Both the position numbers and the translations under genes were made by a program. From Streptomyces sp. Ncost-T10-10d (GTDB lineage Bacteria; Actinomycetota; Actinomycetes; Streptomycetales; Streptomycetaceae): 64,000 nt of DNA. Numbering within the stretch: position 1 is the stretch's first letter; every line of letters begins with the position of its first letter. The stretch is from NCBI RefSeq assembly GCF_900091955.1, contig NZ_FMDF01000044.1:87050-151049 (forward strand), given 5' to 3'. Below are positions 54,426 to 63,211 of the stretch, in pieces. The notes below the pieces were generated by a model. It was not told the origin of the DNA and did not search any database. It was given only the letters and a program-made list of their open reading frames with translations.

Positions 54426-54619
54426 ACGCACCGCCCCGCGATCGTGTGAGTCTGTGAGCAGGGGCGATGGATCGGGGAGGGCGCGGCCTCCAGTTTCTCG
54501 GGTTCGGGGGTACGCTGCTGAAGCGGCCCTGAGAGCGAGGCATGGGCCGTAATCGCAAGGATGCATGGGTATTGCCCTGCGTTTACTCCTGCGGGATACG
54601 ATCGCTGACAGTACGACGA

Positions 54620-54635
54620 TCGGACGTCCGTCCGA
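54620..54635. promoter_or_regulatory. 16-bp near-palindrome upstream of tatA
   Basis: TCGGACGT-CCGTCCGA (one mismatch), about 50 bp before the tatA start; a possible operator. Confidence 0.35.
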
Positions 54636-54683
54636 CGTTCGATCCGCCCCACCCCTGCTGCCTCGGTGAGAAGGTACACGCAT

Positions 54684-54977
54684 ATGTTCGGAAGGCTCGG
54701 CGCTCCCGAGATCATCCTGATCCTCGTCGTCATTGTTCTGCTGTTCGGCGCGAAGAAGCTTCCTGACATGGCTCGCTCGCTCGGCAAGTCGGCCCGCATC
54801 CTCAAGAGCGAGGCCAAGGCCATGAAGTCCGAGGGCAGCCCGTCCGCCACCCCGGCCGAGCCGGCGAACGACGCCGCCGCCCAGGACCAGGTCGCCCCGC
54901 GCACCATCAAGGCCGCGCCCGGTGATGTGACCAGTTCGCGTCCGGTCGCGGAGCCGACCGATTCGACCAAGCGCTGA
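54684..54977 (+). CDS. tatA: Sec-independent translocase subunit TatA
   Basis: 97 residues. A single N-terminal helix is followed by the amphipathic helix and the conserved [39 protein letters not shown] has the hinge-like Gly. The tail is acidic and Ala/Pro-rich. It forms the pore-like oligomer of the twin-arginine export pathway. GAGAAGG precedes ATG 54684. tatC follows 62 bp downstream. Confidence 0.95.
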   Translation: MFGRLGAPEIILILVVIVLLFGAKKLPDMARSLGKSARILKSEAKAMKSEGSPSATPAEPANDAAAQDQVAPRTIKAAPGDVTSSRPVAEPTDSTKR

Positions 54978-55039
54978 CAACCGGGCCGACGCAGGCGCCC
55001 TGATGGGTGACGGCCTGCTGCACGAGATGAGGACGTGGG

Positions 55040-55990
55040 TTGCTCAAGTCTGCCCGCAAGCAGGAGACGGACCTAGAGGGCCGCATGCCTCTGGTGGAGC
55101 ACCTGCGTGAGCTGCGTAACCGGCTGGCCAAGGGGCTGCTGGGAATCGTCGTCGTCACGATTGTGGCCGCGTTTTTCTACAAGGAGATCATCGAGTTCTT
55201 CACCGACCCGGTGCTGAAGTCGGTCGGGTGCGCGTCCAGCTTCGCCGAACTCGCCAAGCAGAAGGACGGTACGTGCGCACGTATCGTCCTGAACGGTCTG
55301 CTCACCCCCTTCACGCTCGCCCTCAAGGTCTCCCTGATGGCCGGTGTCGTCCTGTCCTCGCCGGTCTGGCTCTACCAGTTGTGGGCCTTCGTCGCACCGG
55401 GGCTGCACAAGCACGAGAAGAAGTACTCGCTCGCCTTCGTCGGCGCCGGGTTCCCTCTCTTCCTCGCCGGTGGCTTCTTCGCGTACAAGACCCTGCCCAC
55501 GATGGCGCGGGTGCTCCTGGAGTTCTCGCCGGCCGACCTCGACAACCAGCTGCCGCTGGACGAACTGCTCGACCTGATCACACGCATGGTGGTGGTCTTC
55601 GGACTCTCCTTCGAGCTGCCCCTGCTGCTCGTCATGCTGAACTTCGGCGGGGTCATCACCGGCAAGCGGATGCTCGGCTGGTGGCGGGGCATGATCATGG
55701 GCATCACGGTCTTCGCCGCGCTGGCCACTCCCAGCACCGACCCGCTGACCATGATGGCGCTCGCCGGACCGATCTGGGTGCTCTACTTCGTGGCCACAGC
55801 GATCGCGCTCCTCAACGACCGCCGCAAGGCACAGCTCGCGGCGGCGGGGCCCGCCGACGACGAGGCGTCGGAGCTGGACCTCACCCCCGAGGACATCGGT
55901 GAGATCGAACCCGTCTCGTCCGGCCGGTCGTTGCCCGCACAGGCGAGCCCGGACCGTGACCGGGTCAACGGTTACGACGACATCACCTGA
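55040..55990 (+). CDS. tatC: Sec-independent translocase subunit TatC
   Basis: 316 residues, six membrane helices. The motif MPLVEHLRELRNRL near the start and FVAPGLHKHEKKY are the conserved TatC cytoplasmic and first periplasmic-loop signatures; TPSTDPLTMMALAGPIWVLY is the last helix region. It recognises the twin-arginine signal. The start is TTG 55040, with GAGGA about 8 nt upstream; there is no in-frame ATG or GTG at a better place. The C-terminal 60 residues are an acidic tail. Confidence 0.95.
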   Translation: MLKSARKQETDLEGRMPLVEHLRELRNRLAKGLLGIVVVTIVAAFFYKEIIEFFTDPVLKSVGCASSFAELAKQKDGTCARIVLNGLLTPFTLALKVSLMAGVVLSSPVWLYQLWAFVAPGLHKHEKKYSLAFVGAGFPLFLAGGFFAYKTLPTMARVLLEFSPADLDNQLPLDELLDLITRMVVVFGLSFELPLLLVMLNFGGVITGKRMLGWWRGMIMGITVFAALATPSTDPLTMMALAGPIWVLYFVATAIALLNDRRKAQLAAAGPADDEASELDLTPEDIGEIEPVSSGRSLPAQASPDRDRVNGYDDIT

Positions 55991-56008
55991 CCTTGTAAGG
56001 TCCCCCGG

Positions 56009-56917
56009 GTGACCAGCGAGATCACCCTTTTCGTCAATCCCACCGCAGGACGCGGCCGGGGCGCGCACGCCGCGCAGCCGGCCGCTTCCGCGTTGCGGGA
56101 CGCCGGATTCTCCGTACGCACGGTTCTCGGCGTGGACGCCGACGACGCCTTGCGGCGGGCCCGCGAGGCCGTCGCGGGCGGGACCGGTGCGCTCATAGCG
56201 GTGGGCGGGGACGGCATGATGTCCCTCGCCCTGCAGGCCGTTGCCGGGACGACGACCCCGCTCGGGGTTGTCGCCGTGGGCACCGGGAACGACTTCGCCC
56301 GCGCGCTCGGGATGCCGATACGGGATCCGGCCGCCGCCGGACGGCTGGCTGCCGAGGCGCTCAAGGGCGGTACCGGCCGGGAGATCGACCTCGGACGGGT
56401 CGGTGAGCGGTGGTTCGGGTCCGTGCTCGCCTCCGGCTTCGACTCCCGGGTCAACGACCGCGGCAACCGGATGCGCTGGGTCGGCGGACGCTTCAAGTAC
56501 GACCTCGCGATCCTCGCCGAACTCGCCGCATTCAAGCCCATCCCGTACCGCATCAGGCTCGACGGCGGACCGGTCCGGGAGATCGAGGCGACGCTCATCG
56601 CGGTCGGAAACGGATCGACGTACGGCGGAGGTATGCGGATCTGCGCGGACGCGGTCATGGACGACGGGCTCTTCGACGTGACCGTCGTCGGGGACTGCAG
56701 CCGCACCACCTTGCTGAAGGTCTTCCCCCGCGTCTACAAGGGAACGCACCTCGGCCACCCCGAGGTCACCGTGCACAGGGTTTCCTCGATCGAGCTGGCC
56801 GCAGCCGGTGTCACCGCGTACGCGGACGGTGAACAGCTCGGGGCGCTGCCGCTCACCGCGACCTGTGTACCGGGCGCGGTGAGAGTGCTCGCGCCGGGGT
56901 CTCCCACGGGCATTTAA
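56009..56917 (+). CDS. Diacylglycerol kinase-family protein
   Basis: 302 residues. The kinase core has FVNPTAGRGRG, the glycine-rich VGGDGMMSLALQAVAG (GGDG motif) and VGTGNDFARALGMP. VMDDGLFDVTVVGDCSRTTL and YADGEQLGALP are typical of the C-terminal lobe. It likely phosphorylates a membrane lipid such as diacylglycerol. GTG 56009 lies 18 nt after the tatC stop. TAAGGT 7 nt before the start may be a leaderless promoter. Confidence 0.9.
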   Translation: MTSEITLFVNPTAGRGRGAHAAQPAASALRDAGFSVRTVLGVDADDALRRAREAVAGGTGALIAVGGDGMMSLALQAVAGTTTPLGVVAVGTGNDFARALGMPIRDPAAAGRLAAEALKGGTGREIDLGRVGERWFGSVLASGFDSRVNDRGNRMRWVGGRFKYDLAILAELAAFKPIPYRIRLDGGPVREIEATLIAVGNGSTYGGGMRICADAVMDDGLFDVTVVGDCSRTTLLKVFPRVYKGTHLGHPEVTVHRVSSIELAAAGVTAYADGEQLGALPLTATCVPGAVRVLAPGSPTGI

Positions 56918-56928
56918 AGATCGCGTCA

Positions 56929-56951
56929 CTGTCAGAGGCGGCGGGTAGGCT
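56929..56951 (+). promoter_or_regulatory. RecA-NDp/PafBC-like promoter of helY
   Basis: CTGTCAGAG, 8 nt, TAGGCT, then 10 nt to ATG 56962. Compared with TTGTCRGTG-N8-TAnnnT, two of nine bases differ (T to C and T to A) but the spacing and -10 are exact. Confidence 0.55.
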
Positions 56952-56961
56952 CATAAGCAAG

Positions 56962-59796
56962 ATGACAGAGGACCTCTCACCAGCTGAGCGATACCAGGCT
57001 TCTCGGATCCGTGCCGCCGAGCTGGCCACCGCACTCGCGCCCTTCCGCGAGATGTACGAGTTCGATCTGGACCCCTACCAGATCGAGGCCTGCGAGGCAC
57101 TGGAGGCCGGCAAGGGGGTGCTCGTCGCAGCCCCGACCGGCTCGGGCAAGACCATCATCGGCGAGTTCGCCGTGCACCTCGCCCTCGAACAGGGCCGCAA
57201 GTGCTTCTACACCACCCCGATCAAGGCCCTGTCCAACCAGAAGTTCGCCGATCTGGTCAAGCGCTACGGACCGGAGAAGGTCGGCCTGCTGACCGGTGAC
57301 AACAGCGTCAACGGCGATGCCCCGGTGGTCGTCATGACCACCGAGGTGCTGCGGAACATGCTGTACGCGGGCTCGCAGGCGCTGCGCGGCCTCGGTTATG
57401 TGGTGATGGACGAGGTGCACTACCTCTCCGACCGCTTCCGGGGCGCCGTCTGGGAGGAAGTGATCATTCACCTCCCGGACTCCGTGACCCTGGTGTCACT
57501 GTCGGCGACCGTGTCCAACGCCGAGGAGTTCGGTGACTGGCTGGACACCGTTCGCGGCGACACCCAGGTCATCGTCTCCGAGCACCGCCCCGTGCCGCTC
57601 TGGCAGCACGTGCTGGCAGGCCGCCGGATGTACGACCTCTTCGAGGAGGAGACCGATCACGGCGGCCGCGGTGCCGGACGCCGCGAGGTCAACCCCGATC
57701 TGGTCCGGCTCGTCCGGATGGAGAATCAGCGGGCGTACAACCCGCGTGAACGCCGCCGCGGCAAGATGATCCGCGAGGCGGACCGTGAGCGCGAGCGGCG
57801 CCAGCGCAGCCGGATCTGGACCCCGGCCAGGCCCGAGGTCATCGACCGGCTGGACGCCGAAGGGCTGCTCCCCGCCATCACGTTCATCTTCAGCCGGGCC
57901 GGCTGCGAGGCCGCCGTGCAGCAGTGTCTGCACGCCGGACTGCGGCTCAACGACGAGGGCAAGCGCCGTACGGTCCGCGAGATCGTCGAGGAGCGGACCT
58001 CATCCATCCCCGGCGAGGACCTCCATGTCCTGGGCTACTACGAGTGGCTCGAAGGGCTGGAGCGAGGCATTGCCGCGCATCACGCCGGCATGCTGCCCAC
58101 GTTCAAGGAAGTCGTCGAGGAGCTGTTCGTACGAGGGCTCGTCAAGGCCGTCTTCGCGACGGAGACCCTCGCCCTCGGCATCAACATGCCCGCACGCTCG
58201 GTCGTGTTGGAGAAGCTCGTCAAGTGGAACGGCGAACAGCACGCCGACATCACACCGGGCGAGTACACCCAGCTGACCGGGCGGGCCGGGCGGCGTGGGA
58301 TCGACGTCGAAGGCCATGCGGTGGTGCTGTGGCAGCGCGGCATGGACCCGGGGGCGCTGGCCGGACTCGCGGGTACGCGTACGTATCCGCTGCGGTCCAG
58401 CTTCCGGCCCTCGTACAACATGGCCGTGAACCTGGTGCATCAGTTCGGACGGCACCGCTCGCGCGAGCTGCTGGAGACCTCCTTCGCACAGTTCCAGGCA
58501 GACCGGTCGGTGGTCGGGATCTCCCGGCAGGTCCAGCGGAACGAAGAGGGACTGGAGGGCTACCGGGAGGGCATGACCTGCCACCTCGGTGACTTCGAGG
58601 AGTACGCGCGGCTGCGCCGCGAACTCAAGGACCGGGAGACGGATCTCGCCAAGCAGGGCGCGTCGCAGCGACGGGTCGCGGCGGCGGCGTCCCTGGAGAA
58701 GCTCAAGCCCGGCGATGTCATCCATGTCCCCACCGGCAAGTTCGCCGGACTCGCACTGGTCCTCGACCCGGGGCTGCCCGCCGGACGGACCAATGGGCAC
58801 GGGCACCGCGGGCTCGAATACCACGACGGGCCGCGGCCGTTGGTGCTGACCGCCGAGCGGCAGGTGAAGAGGCTCGCCTCGATCGACTTCCCCGTTCCGG
58901 TGGAGGCCGTGGAGCGCATGCGGGTGCCGAAGTCGTTCAACCCGCGCTCACCGCAATCGCGCCGCGATCTGGCCTCCGCGCTGCGGACCAAGGCCGGGCA
59001 CATAGTGCCGGAGCGGCACCGCAAGGGGCGGTCCGCCGCGGCCGACGACCGGGAGATCGCCCGCTACCGGGCGCAGTTGCGCGCGCACCCCTGCCATGGG
59101 TGCGACGAGCGCGAGGACCATGCGCGATGGGCCGAGCGGTATCACCGGCTGCAGCGCGACACCAGGCAACTGGAGCGGCGCATCGAGGGGCGGACGAACA
59201 CGATCGCCCGCACCTTCGACCGGATCGTCGCACTGCTCACCGAGCTCGACTATCTGCGGGGCAATGAGGTCACCGAACACGGGCGGCGGCTTGCGCGGCT
59301 CTACGGCGAGCTGGATCTGCTGGCGAGCGAATGCCTGCGGGCCGGGGTGTGGGAGGGCCTGAACCCTGCCGAACTTGCGGCGTGCGTCTCGGCGTTGGTG
59401 TACGAGGCGCGGCAGGCCGATGACGCGGTGGCGCCGAAGCTGCCGTCGGGGCCCGCGAAGACCGCGATGGGCGAGATGGTCCGGATCTGGGGTCGGCTCG
59501 ACGCCCTGGAAGAGGAATTCAAGATCAACCAGGCGGAGGGGGTCGGGCAGCGTGAACCCGACCTGGGGTTTGCCTGGGCGGTCTACATGTGGGCGTCGGG
59601 GCGGACGCTGGACGAGGTGCTGGGCGAGGCGGAGATGCCGGCGGGGGACTTCGTACGGTGGTGCAAGCAGGTGATCGATGTGCTGGGGCAGATCGCGGCT
59701 GCGGCTCCGCGGGACGGTAGCTCCGTGGCGCGAAGTGCGCATAAGGCGGTGGAGGCGGTGTTGCGGGGGGTTGTGGCCTACAGCTCTGTGGGGTGA
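56962..59796 (+). CDS. helY: HelY-type DEAD/DEAH-box helicase
   Basis: 944 residues, Ski2/Mtr4-like helicase family. Motif I APTGSGKT (about residue 57), motif II DEVH (about 149), TTPIKALSNQKFADL and TLVSLSATVSNAEEFGDWL lie in domain 1; FATETLALGINMPARSVV and QLTGRAGRRGIDVEG close domain 2. A C-terminal helical region of about 350 residues contains a small Cys pair (HPCHGCDERE). It sits directly downstream of tatA-tatC in actinobacteria. RNA or DNA unwinding is likely; the damage-type promoter suggests a DNA-repair role. Confidence 0.93.
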   Translation: MTEDLSPAERYQASRIRAAELATALAPFREMYEFDLDPYQIEACEALEAGKGVLVAAPTGSGKTIIGEFAVHLALEQGRKCFYTTPIKALSNQKFADLVKRYGPEKVGLLTGDNSVNGDAPVVVMTTEVLRNMLYAGSQALRGLGYVVMDEVHYLSDRFRGAVWEEVIIHLPDSVTLVSLSATVSNAEEFGDWLDTVRGDTQVIVSEHRPVPLWQHVLAGRRMYDLFEEETDHGGRGAGRREVNPDLVRLVRMENQRAYNPRERRRGKMIREADRERERRQRSRIWTPARPEVIDRLDAEGLLPAITFIFSRAGCEAAVQQCLHAGLRLNDEGKRRTVREIVEERTSSIPGEDLHVLGYYEWLEGLERGIAAHHAGMLPTFKEVVEELFVRGLVKAVFATETLALGINMPARSVVLEKLVKWNGEQHADITPGEYTQLTGRAGRRGIDVEGHAVVLWQRGMDPGALAGLAGTRTYPLRSSFRPSYNMAVNLVHQFGRHRSRELLETSFAQFQADRSVVGISRQVQRNEEGLEGYREGMTCHLGDFEEYARLRRELKDRETDLAKQGASQRRVAAAASLEKLKPGDVIHVPTGKFAGLALVLDPGLPAGRTNGHGHRGLEYHDGPRPLVLTAERQVKRLASIDFPVPVEAVERMRVPKSFNPRSPQSRRDLASALRTKAGHIVPERHRKGRSAAADDREIARYRAQLRAHPCHGCDEREDHARWAERYHRLQRDTRQLERRIEGRTNTIARTFDRIVALLTELDYLRGNEVTEHGRRLARLYGELDLLASECLRAGVWEGLNPAELAACVSALVYEARQADDAVAPKLPSGPAKTAMGEMVRIWGRLDALEEEFKINQAEGVGQREPDLGFAWAVYMWASGRTLDEVLGEAEMPAGDFVRWCKQVIDVLGQIAAAAPRDGSSVARSAHKAVEAVLRGVVAYSSVG

Positions 59797-59860
59797 GGTT
59801 CGCGGGGTGCGGGGTGGTGCGCCTGCGGCGGGCCTGTCCCCTACCCGCCCCTTCCCGGAA

Positions 59861-59877
59861 CCGGGGCTCCGCCCCGG
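59861..59877. repeat. Streptomyces intergenic repeat
   Basis: CCGGGGCTCCGCCCCGG is a perfect short inverted repeat followed by ACCCCGG and CGAACGCCGGACGAGC, a composition often seen between streptomycete genes. Confidence 0.6.
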
Positions 59878-59971
59878 ACCCCGGTCCGCGAACGCCGGAC
59901 GAGCGGGAATCGCGCCGGGCGGGGTGGAGAAGCGCCTGGCCGACAGGAATGGGGACTGGACGGGCTGCAAG

Positions 59972-60010
59972 GGTGCCGGGCAGGTCGGGTTTGCCGGCCC
60001 GCCCGGCACC
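59972..60010. terminator. Terminator before the SsuD-like gene end
   Basis: GGTGCCGGGC pairs exactly with GCCCGGCACC across a loop that can partly fold itself (GGTCGG and CCGGCC). It is convergent with helY and may serve both genes. Confidence 0.7.
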
Positions 60011-60018
60011 TCTTGGTA

Positions 60019-61119
60019 TTACGGGGTTGTGCGGGCCGCGTCCCGCTTGGCCACTTCCTCGCGGACTATCGGGATGACGTGCCTTCCGAAGTCGATCGCG
60101 TCGTCCAGCAGGTCGTAGCCGCGGGCGGACAGGATTTCCACGCCCAGGTCGTAGTAGTCCAGCAGCGCCTGCGCCACCGTCTCCGGTGTTCCCACCAAGG
60201 CCGTCGAATTGCCGGCGCCGCCCGTCTCCGCCGCGGTCGGTGTCCACAGTGCCCGGTCGTGGCGCTCGCTCTCGGCGGCCACTGCGAGGAGCCGTTGGGA
60301 GCCGGAGTTCTCCGGGCTGTTCAGCGGGTGACGGCGGCTCAGCGGTGCCCCGGCCTTGTGGGCCTTGATGCGTGCCAGCGTTCGGTGAGCCTTCTCCCAG
60401 GCCAGTTCCTCGGTCGGTGCGATGATCGGCCTGAAGGCGACCTGGATCCTGGGGACGTCCGTACGACCGGCTGCCTTCGCCGCGGCCTTCACCGACGCGA
60501 TCTGTTCCGCGGTCTGTGCCAGCGGTTCGCCCCACAGGCAGTAGATGTCGGCTTCGGCGCCCCCGGCCGCGTACGCCGCCGGTGACGAACCTCCGAACGA
60601 GACCCGCGGATGCGGCTGCTGCACGGGAAAGGTGTCGCTCACGAAGTCGTTGAAGCGGTAGTGCGTGCCCTCGTGGTCGAAGGGCTCGTGCGAAGTCCAC
60701 GCCTGCTTGATGATCTGGATGGCCTCACGGGTGCGAGCGTACCGCTCGTCCTTGGTGAGGAAGTCGCCCTCGCGCTGCTGCTCGTGGTCGTTTCCGCCGG
60801 TGATGAAGTGCACGGCGAGGCGGCCGTCGCTGATCCGGTCCAGGGTTGCGAAGGTCTTGGCCGCGAACGTCGGGTACGAGACGTTGGGGCGGTGCGCGAC
60901 CAGGATCTGGAGCGTTTCGGTACGGGCCGCGATGTAGGCGGCGGCGGGGGACGGATCGGGGGAGCCGGAGCCGTAGGCGAACAGCACTCGGTCCCAGCCG
61001 TGGTCCTCGTGTGCGCGGGCCAGTTCGAGCGTGTACGCCTTGTCGAAGGACGCCCCGGAGCGGGGTGTCACTTCGGAACCTTCATTGGTTGCTGCGATGC
61101 CGAGAAACTCGACGGGCAT
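60019..61119 (-). CDS. LLM-class flavin-dependent monooxygenase, SsuD-like
   Basis: 366 residues of the alkanesulfonate/dimethylsulfone monooxygenase branch: MPVEFLGIAATNEGSEVTPR, HPNVSYPTFAAKTFATLDRI-like segment RPNVSYPTFAAKTFATLDRI, SDGRLAVHFITGGNDHEQQR and YARTREAIQIIKQAWTSHEP. These enzymes release sulfite from sulfonates with FMNH2 and O2. No ssuABC transporter genes are adjacent. GATGAGG precedes ATG 61119. A Cys-rich leader ORF lies 61 bp upstream, suggesting cysteine or sulfur control. Confidence 0.88.
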   Translation of the reverse strand: MPVEFLGIAATNEGSEVTPRSGASFDKAYTLELARAHEDHGWDRVLFAYGSGSPDPSPAAAYIAARTETLQILVAHRPNVSYPTFAAKTFATLDRISDGRLAVHFITGGNDHEQQREGDFLTKDERYARTREAIQIIKQAWTSHEPFDHEGTHYRFNDFVSDTFPVQQPHPRVSFGGSSPAAYAAGGAEADIYCLWGEPLAQTAEQIASVKAAAKAAGRTDVPRIQVAFRPIIAPTEELAWEKAHRTLARIKAHKAGAPLSRRHPLNSPENSGSQRLLAVAAESERHDRALWTPTAAETGGAGNSTALVGTPETVAQALLDYYDLGVEILSARGYDLLDDAIDFGRHVIPIVREEVAKRDAARTTP

Positions 61120-61180
61120 GGCAAAGCCTCATCTCGTGCTGCGGGGGAACCGGTCGTGTGAAGTGCTGACGTCGGAGCAG

Positions 61181-61258
61181 TCAGGAACAACACGAGGAGG
61201 ACCACACTCGACCGAAGTCGATGTGGTCGCGGGTGACCAGCCGCAGCTGAGGGCGCAT
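61181..61258 (-). CDS. Putative cysteine-rich leader peptide (attenuator) of the SsuD-like gene
   Basis: 25 codons, ATG 61258 to TGA 61181-61183. It begins MRPQLRLVTRDHIDFGRV and ends W-SSS-CC-S. Short Cys-rich peptides with a basic front (R/L/R, then HIDF or HVDL) and a Cys cluster at the end are known upstream of sulfur-metabolism genes in actinobacteria, where ribosome pausing at Cys codons under cysteine shortage opens downstream expression. It precedes the SsuD-like monooxygenase by 61 bp. The Shine-Dalgarno is weak (GGGCGG); a leaderless start is also possible. Confidence 0.7.
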   Translation of the reverse strand: MRPQLRLVTRDHIDFGRVWSSSCCS

Positions 61259-61306
61259 CCGCCCAGTGGAACAGGCGTGTTGGTGCCGAGTCAACTGTTT
61301 CTGGGA

Positions 61307-62959
61307 TCAACGACCGAGGTATGCGCGCCAACTGCCGTGCGATGTGATGTCCGCGGCGCCTTCCAGCGCGTACGGCTCGCACAGGAAACCGGTCGCCGTG
61401 GCTCCGTCCTCGAGTTCGACCCGGCCCAGCGTCATGGGCGCCGGGAGGGCGGCGGCGAGTCGCCCGAGTCCTTCGGCGGGCAGCTCCCACAGCTCTGCCT
61501 CGATCGCTGCCCCGCCCTCCCCGATCCGTTCCAGGCCGGCCTCGGGCGGGCCCGTGCGCAGGGCGTGCAGGCGGTAGACGGGGGCGGTGGTGGTGGTACG
61601 GATCAGACGGGCGCCCAGGGCAAGGAGTTGGGGGTTCAGGGGTTCGCCGGTCAGGTGGGTGCCCACCACCGCGATCCGGGTGGGCGGGGTCAGCAGCGCG
61701 GCGATTCGGGCCACGCGTTCATCGGTGTGCGCCGGGCCGATCAGCATCACGCCGAACGGCAGGCCGTCCACCTCGCCCGCAGGGGCCGCCACCGCGCACA
61801 GGCCGAACAGGTTGGTGGAGTTGGTGAACCGGCCGAGGCGGGCATTGGCGCCCAGCGGGTCGGCGGCGACCTCGGCGAGCGTGGGGTGGCCCGGTGCGGT
61901 GGGCAGCAGGAGGGCGTCCGCGTCGCCGAGTGCGGCTGTCGCGGCGGTGTGGAGGGCGGCCAGTCTCGCCTGGTCGGCGAAGAGCCGGTGCGCCGGGATG
62001 TCACGGGCCGCGCTGATGATCCGGGCGACCGTGGGGTCGAGGTCGGGCGCGGTGGGTGCCCCGTCGATGAATGCTCCCACCGCCGTGTAGCGCTCGGCGA
62101 CGAACGCACCCTCGTACAGCATCGCGGCGGCCTCCGTGAACGGGGTCAGGTCGATGGCCCGGAGCACCGCGCCCGCCGCGCGGAGGCGGGCGGCCGTCGT
62201 CTCGTAGGCCGCCGCCCAGCCGGGATCGAGATCGCCGAGTTGCCCGGTGGGCGGGACCGCGATCCGCCAGGGGCCCGGAACACGGGAGTGGTCGGGCTGC
62301 GGGATGGGCGTGGCCATCAGGGCCATCGCCTGTTCGGCCTCGGGGAGCGTGCGGGCGAAGACGGTGACGCAGTCCAGGCTCGCGCAGGCGGGGACCACAC
62401 CGTCCGTCGGGACGAGGCCGCGGGTCGGGTTCAGGCCGACGATGCCGTTGAACGCGGCGGGGACACGGCCGGAACCCGCGGTGTCCGTGCCCAGCGCGAG
62501 GTCCGCGATCCCCAGGGCGACGGCAACCGCCGAACCGGAGCTGGAGCCGCCGGCGACCCGGTCCGGATCGAGGGCGTTGCGGACGACGCCGTACGGGGAA
62601 CGGGTGCCGACCAGGCCCGTGGCGAACTGGTCCAGGTTGGTCGTACCGATCACCAGCGCTCCCGCGCCACGGAGGCGGGCGACCACCGGGGCGTCGGCGC
62701 TCGGCTCGTACGCGTATGAAGGACAGCCCGCTGTGGTGGGGAGGCCGGCCACATCGATGTTGCCCTTGACCGCCAGCAGACGGCCCGCGAGGGGGAGATG
62801 TTCTCCTGCGGCAAGGCGGGCTTCGAGGCTCCGTGCCTCGGCCTCCACGTCCGGCCGGGGGCGCAGACCGATCCAGAGCTCGGGGCGGTCGACCGCTTCG
62901 ATACGGGCGTAGGCGGCTCGGACACGAGTAACGACGAGGGAGCGGGTCGGGGTCGGCAT
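61307..62959 (-). CDS. atzF: Allophanate hydrolase
   Basis: 550 residues. The amidase-signature core has AVKGNIDVAGLPTTAGCPSY (Lys of the catalytic triad), VAGGSSSGSAVAVALGIADL (cis-Ser and Ser nucleophile region) and ALGTDTAGSGRVPAAFNGIV. The C-terminal domain (VYRLHALRTGPPEAGLERIG, GFLCEPYALEGAADITSHGS) is the separate allophanate-binding or second catalytic module. It splits allophanate to ammonia and CO2 after urea carboxylase. ATG 62959 follows GAGGAA. The frame continues upstream into a biotin-carrier remnant. Confidence 0.92.
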   Translation of the reverse strand: MPTPTRSLVVTRVRAAYARIEAVDRPELWIGLRPRPDVEAEARSLEARLAAGEHLPLAGRLLAVKGNIDVAGLPTTAGCPSYAYEPSADAPVVARLRGAGALVIGTTNLDQFATGLVGTRSPYGVVRNALDPDRVAGGSSSGSAVAVALGIADLALGTDTAGSGRVPAAFNGIVGLNPTRGLVPTDGVVPACASLDCVTVFARTLPEAEQAMALMATPIPQPDHSRVPGPWRIAVPPTGQLGDLDPGWAAAYETTAARLRAAGAVLRAIDLTPFTEAAAMLYEGAFVAERYTAVGAFIDGAPTAPDLDPTVARIISAARDIPAHRLFADQARLAALHTAATAALGDADALLLPTAPGHPTLAEVAADPLGANARLGRFTNSTNLFGLCAVAAPAGEVDGLPFGVMLIGPAHTDERVARIAALLTPPTRIAVVGTHLTGEPLNPQLLALGARLIRTTTTAPVYRLHALRTGPPEAGLERIGEGGAAIEAELWELPAEGLGRLAAALPAPMTLGRVELEDGATATGFLCEPYALEGAADITSHGSWRAYLGR

Positions 62960-63172
62960 GTGTGTTCCTCGATTCGCGTGGGGCGGGGCCCGGACCAGCA
63001 ACGTCGTACCCGGCTCCACCTGGGCGCCCGGCCGGGTGAGGACCTCCGTGGCGAGGCCGGCGGCGGGGGCGTGGACACGGGACTCCATCTTCATCGCCTC
63101 CGGCGCCGGCAAGGGCTGACCCGCCGTCACCATGTCTCCCACGGCGACATTCAGCCGTACATGCGTTGCGGA
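62960..63172 (-). pseudogene. Biotin-carrier domain remnant of urea carboxylase, in frame with atzF
   Basis: In the frame of atzF, with no stop between, lies a typical C-terminal biotinyl domain: RLNVAVGDMVTAGQPL, the biotinylation motif EAMKME, and APAAGLATEVLTRPGAQVEP. There is no carboxylase domain before it; about 15 codons upstream comes the TGA of the PucR-type gene. It therefore looks like the 3' end of a urea carboxylase gene whose first about 3.4 kb was deleted. The reading frame runs through about eight linker residues into the atzF start, so a fused product starting at GTG 63142 is possible but atzF has its own ribosome-binding site. Confidence 0.7.
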
Positions 63173-63211
63173 TCGTGGGCGTGAGGGCCCGAGGTCCAGG
63201 GGTGATGGGCG

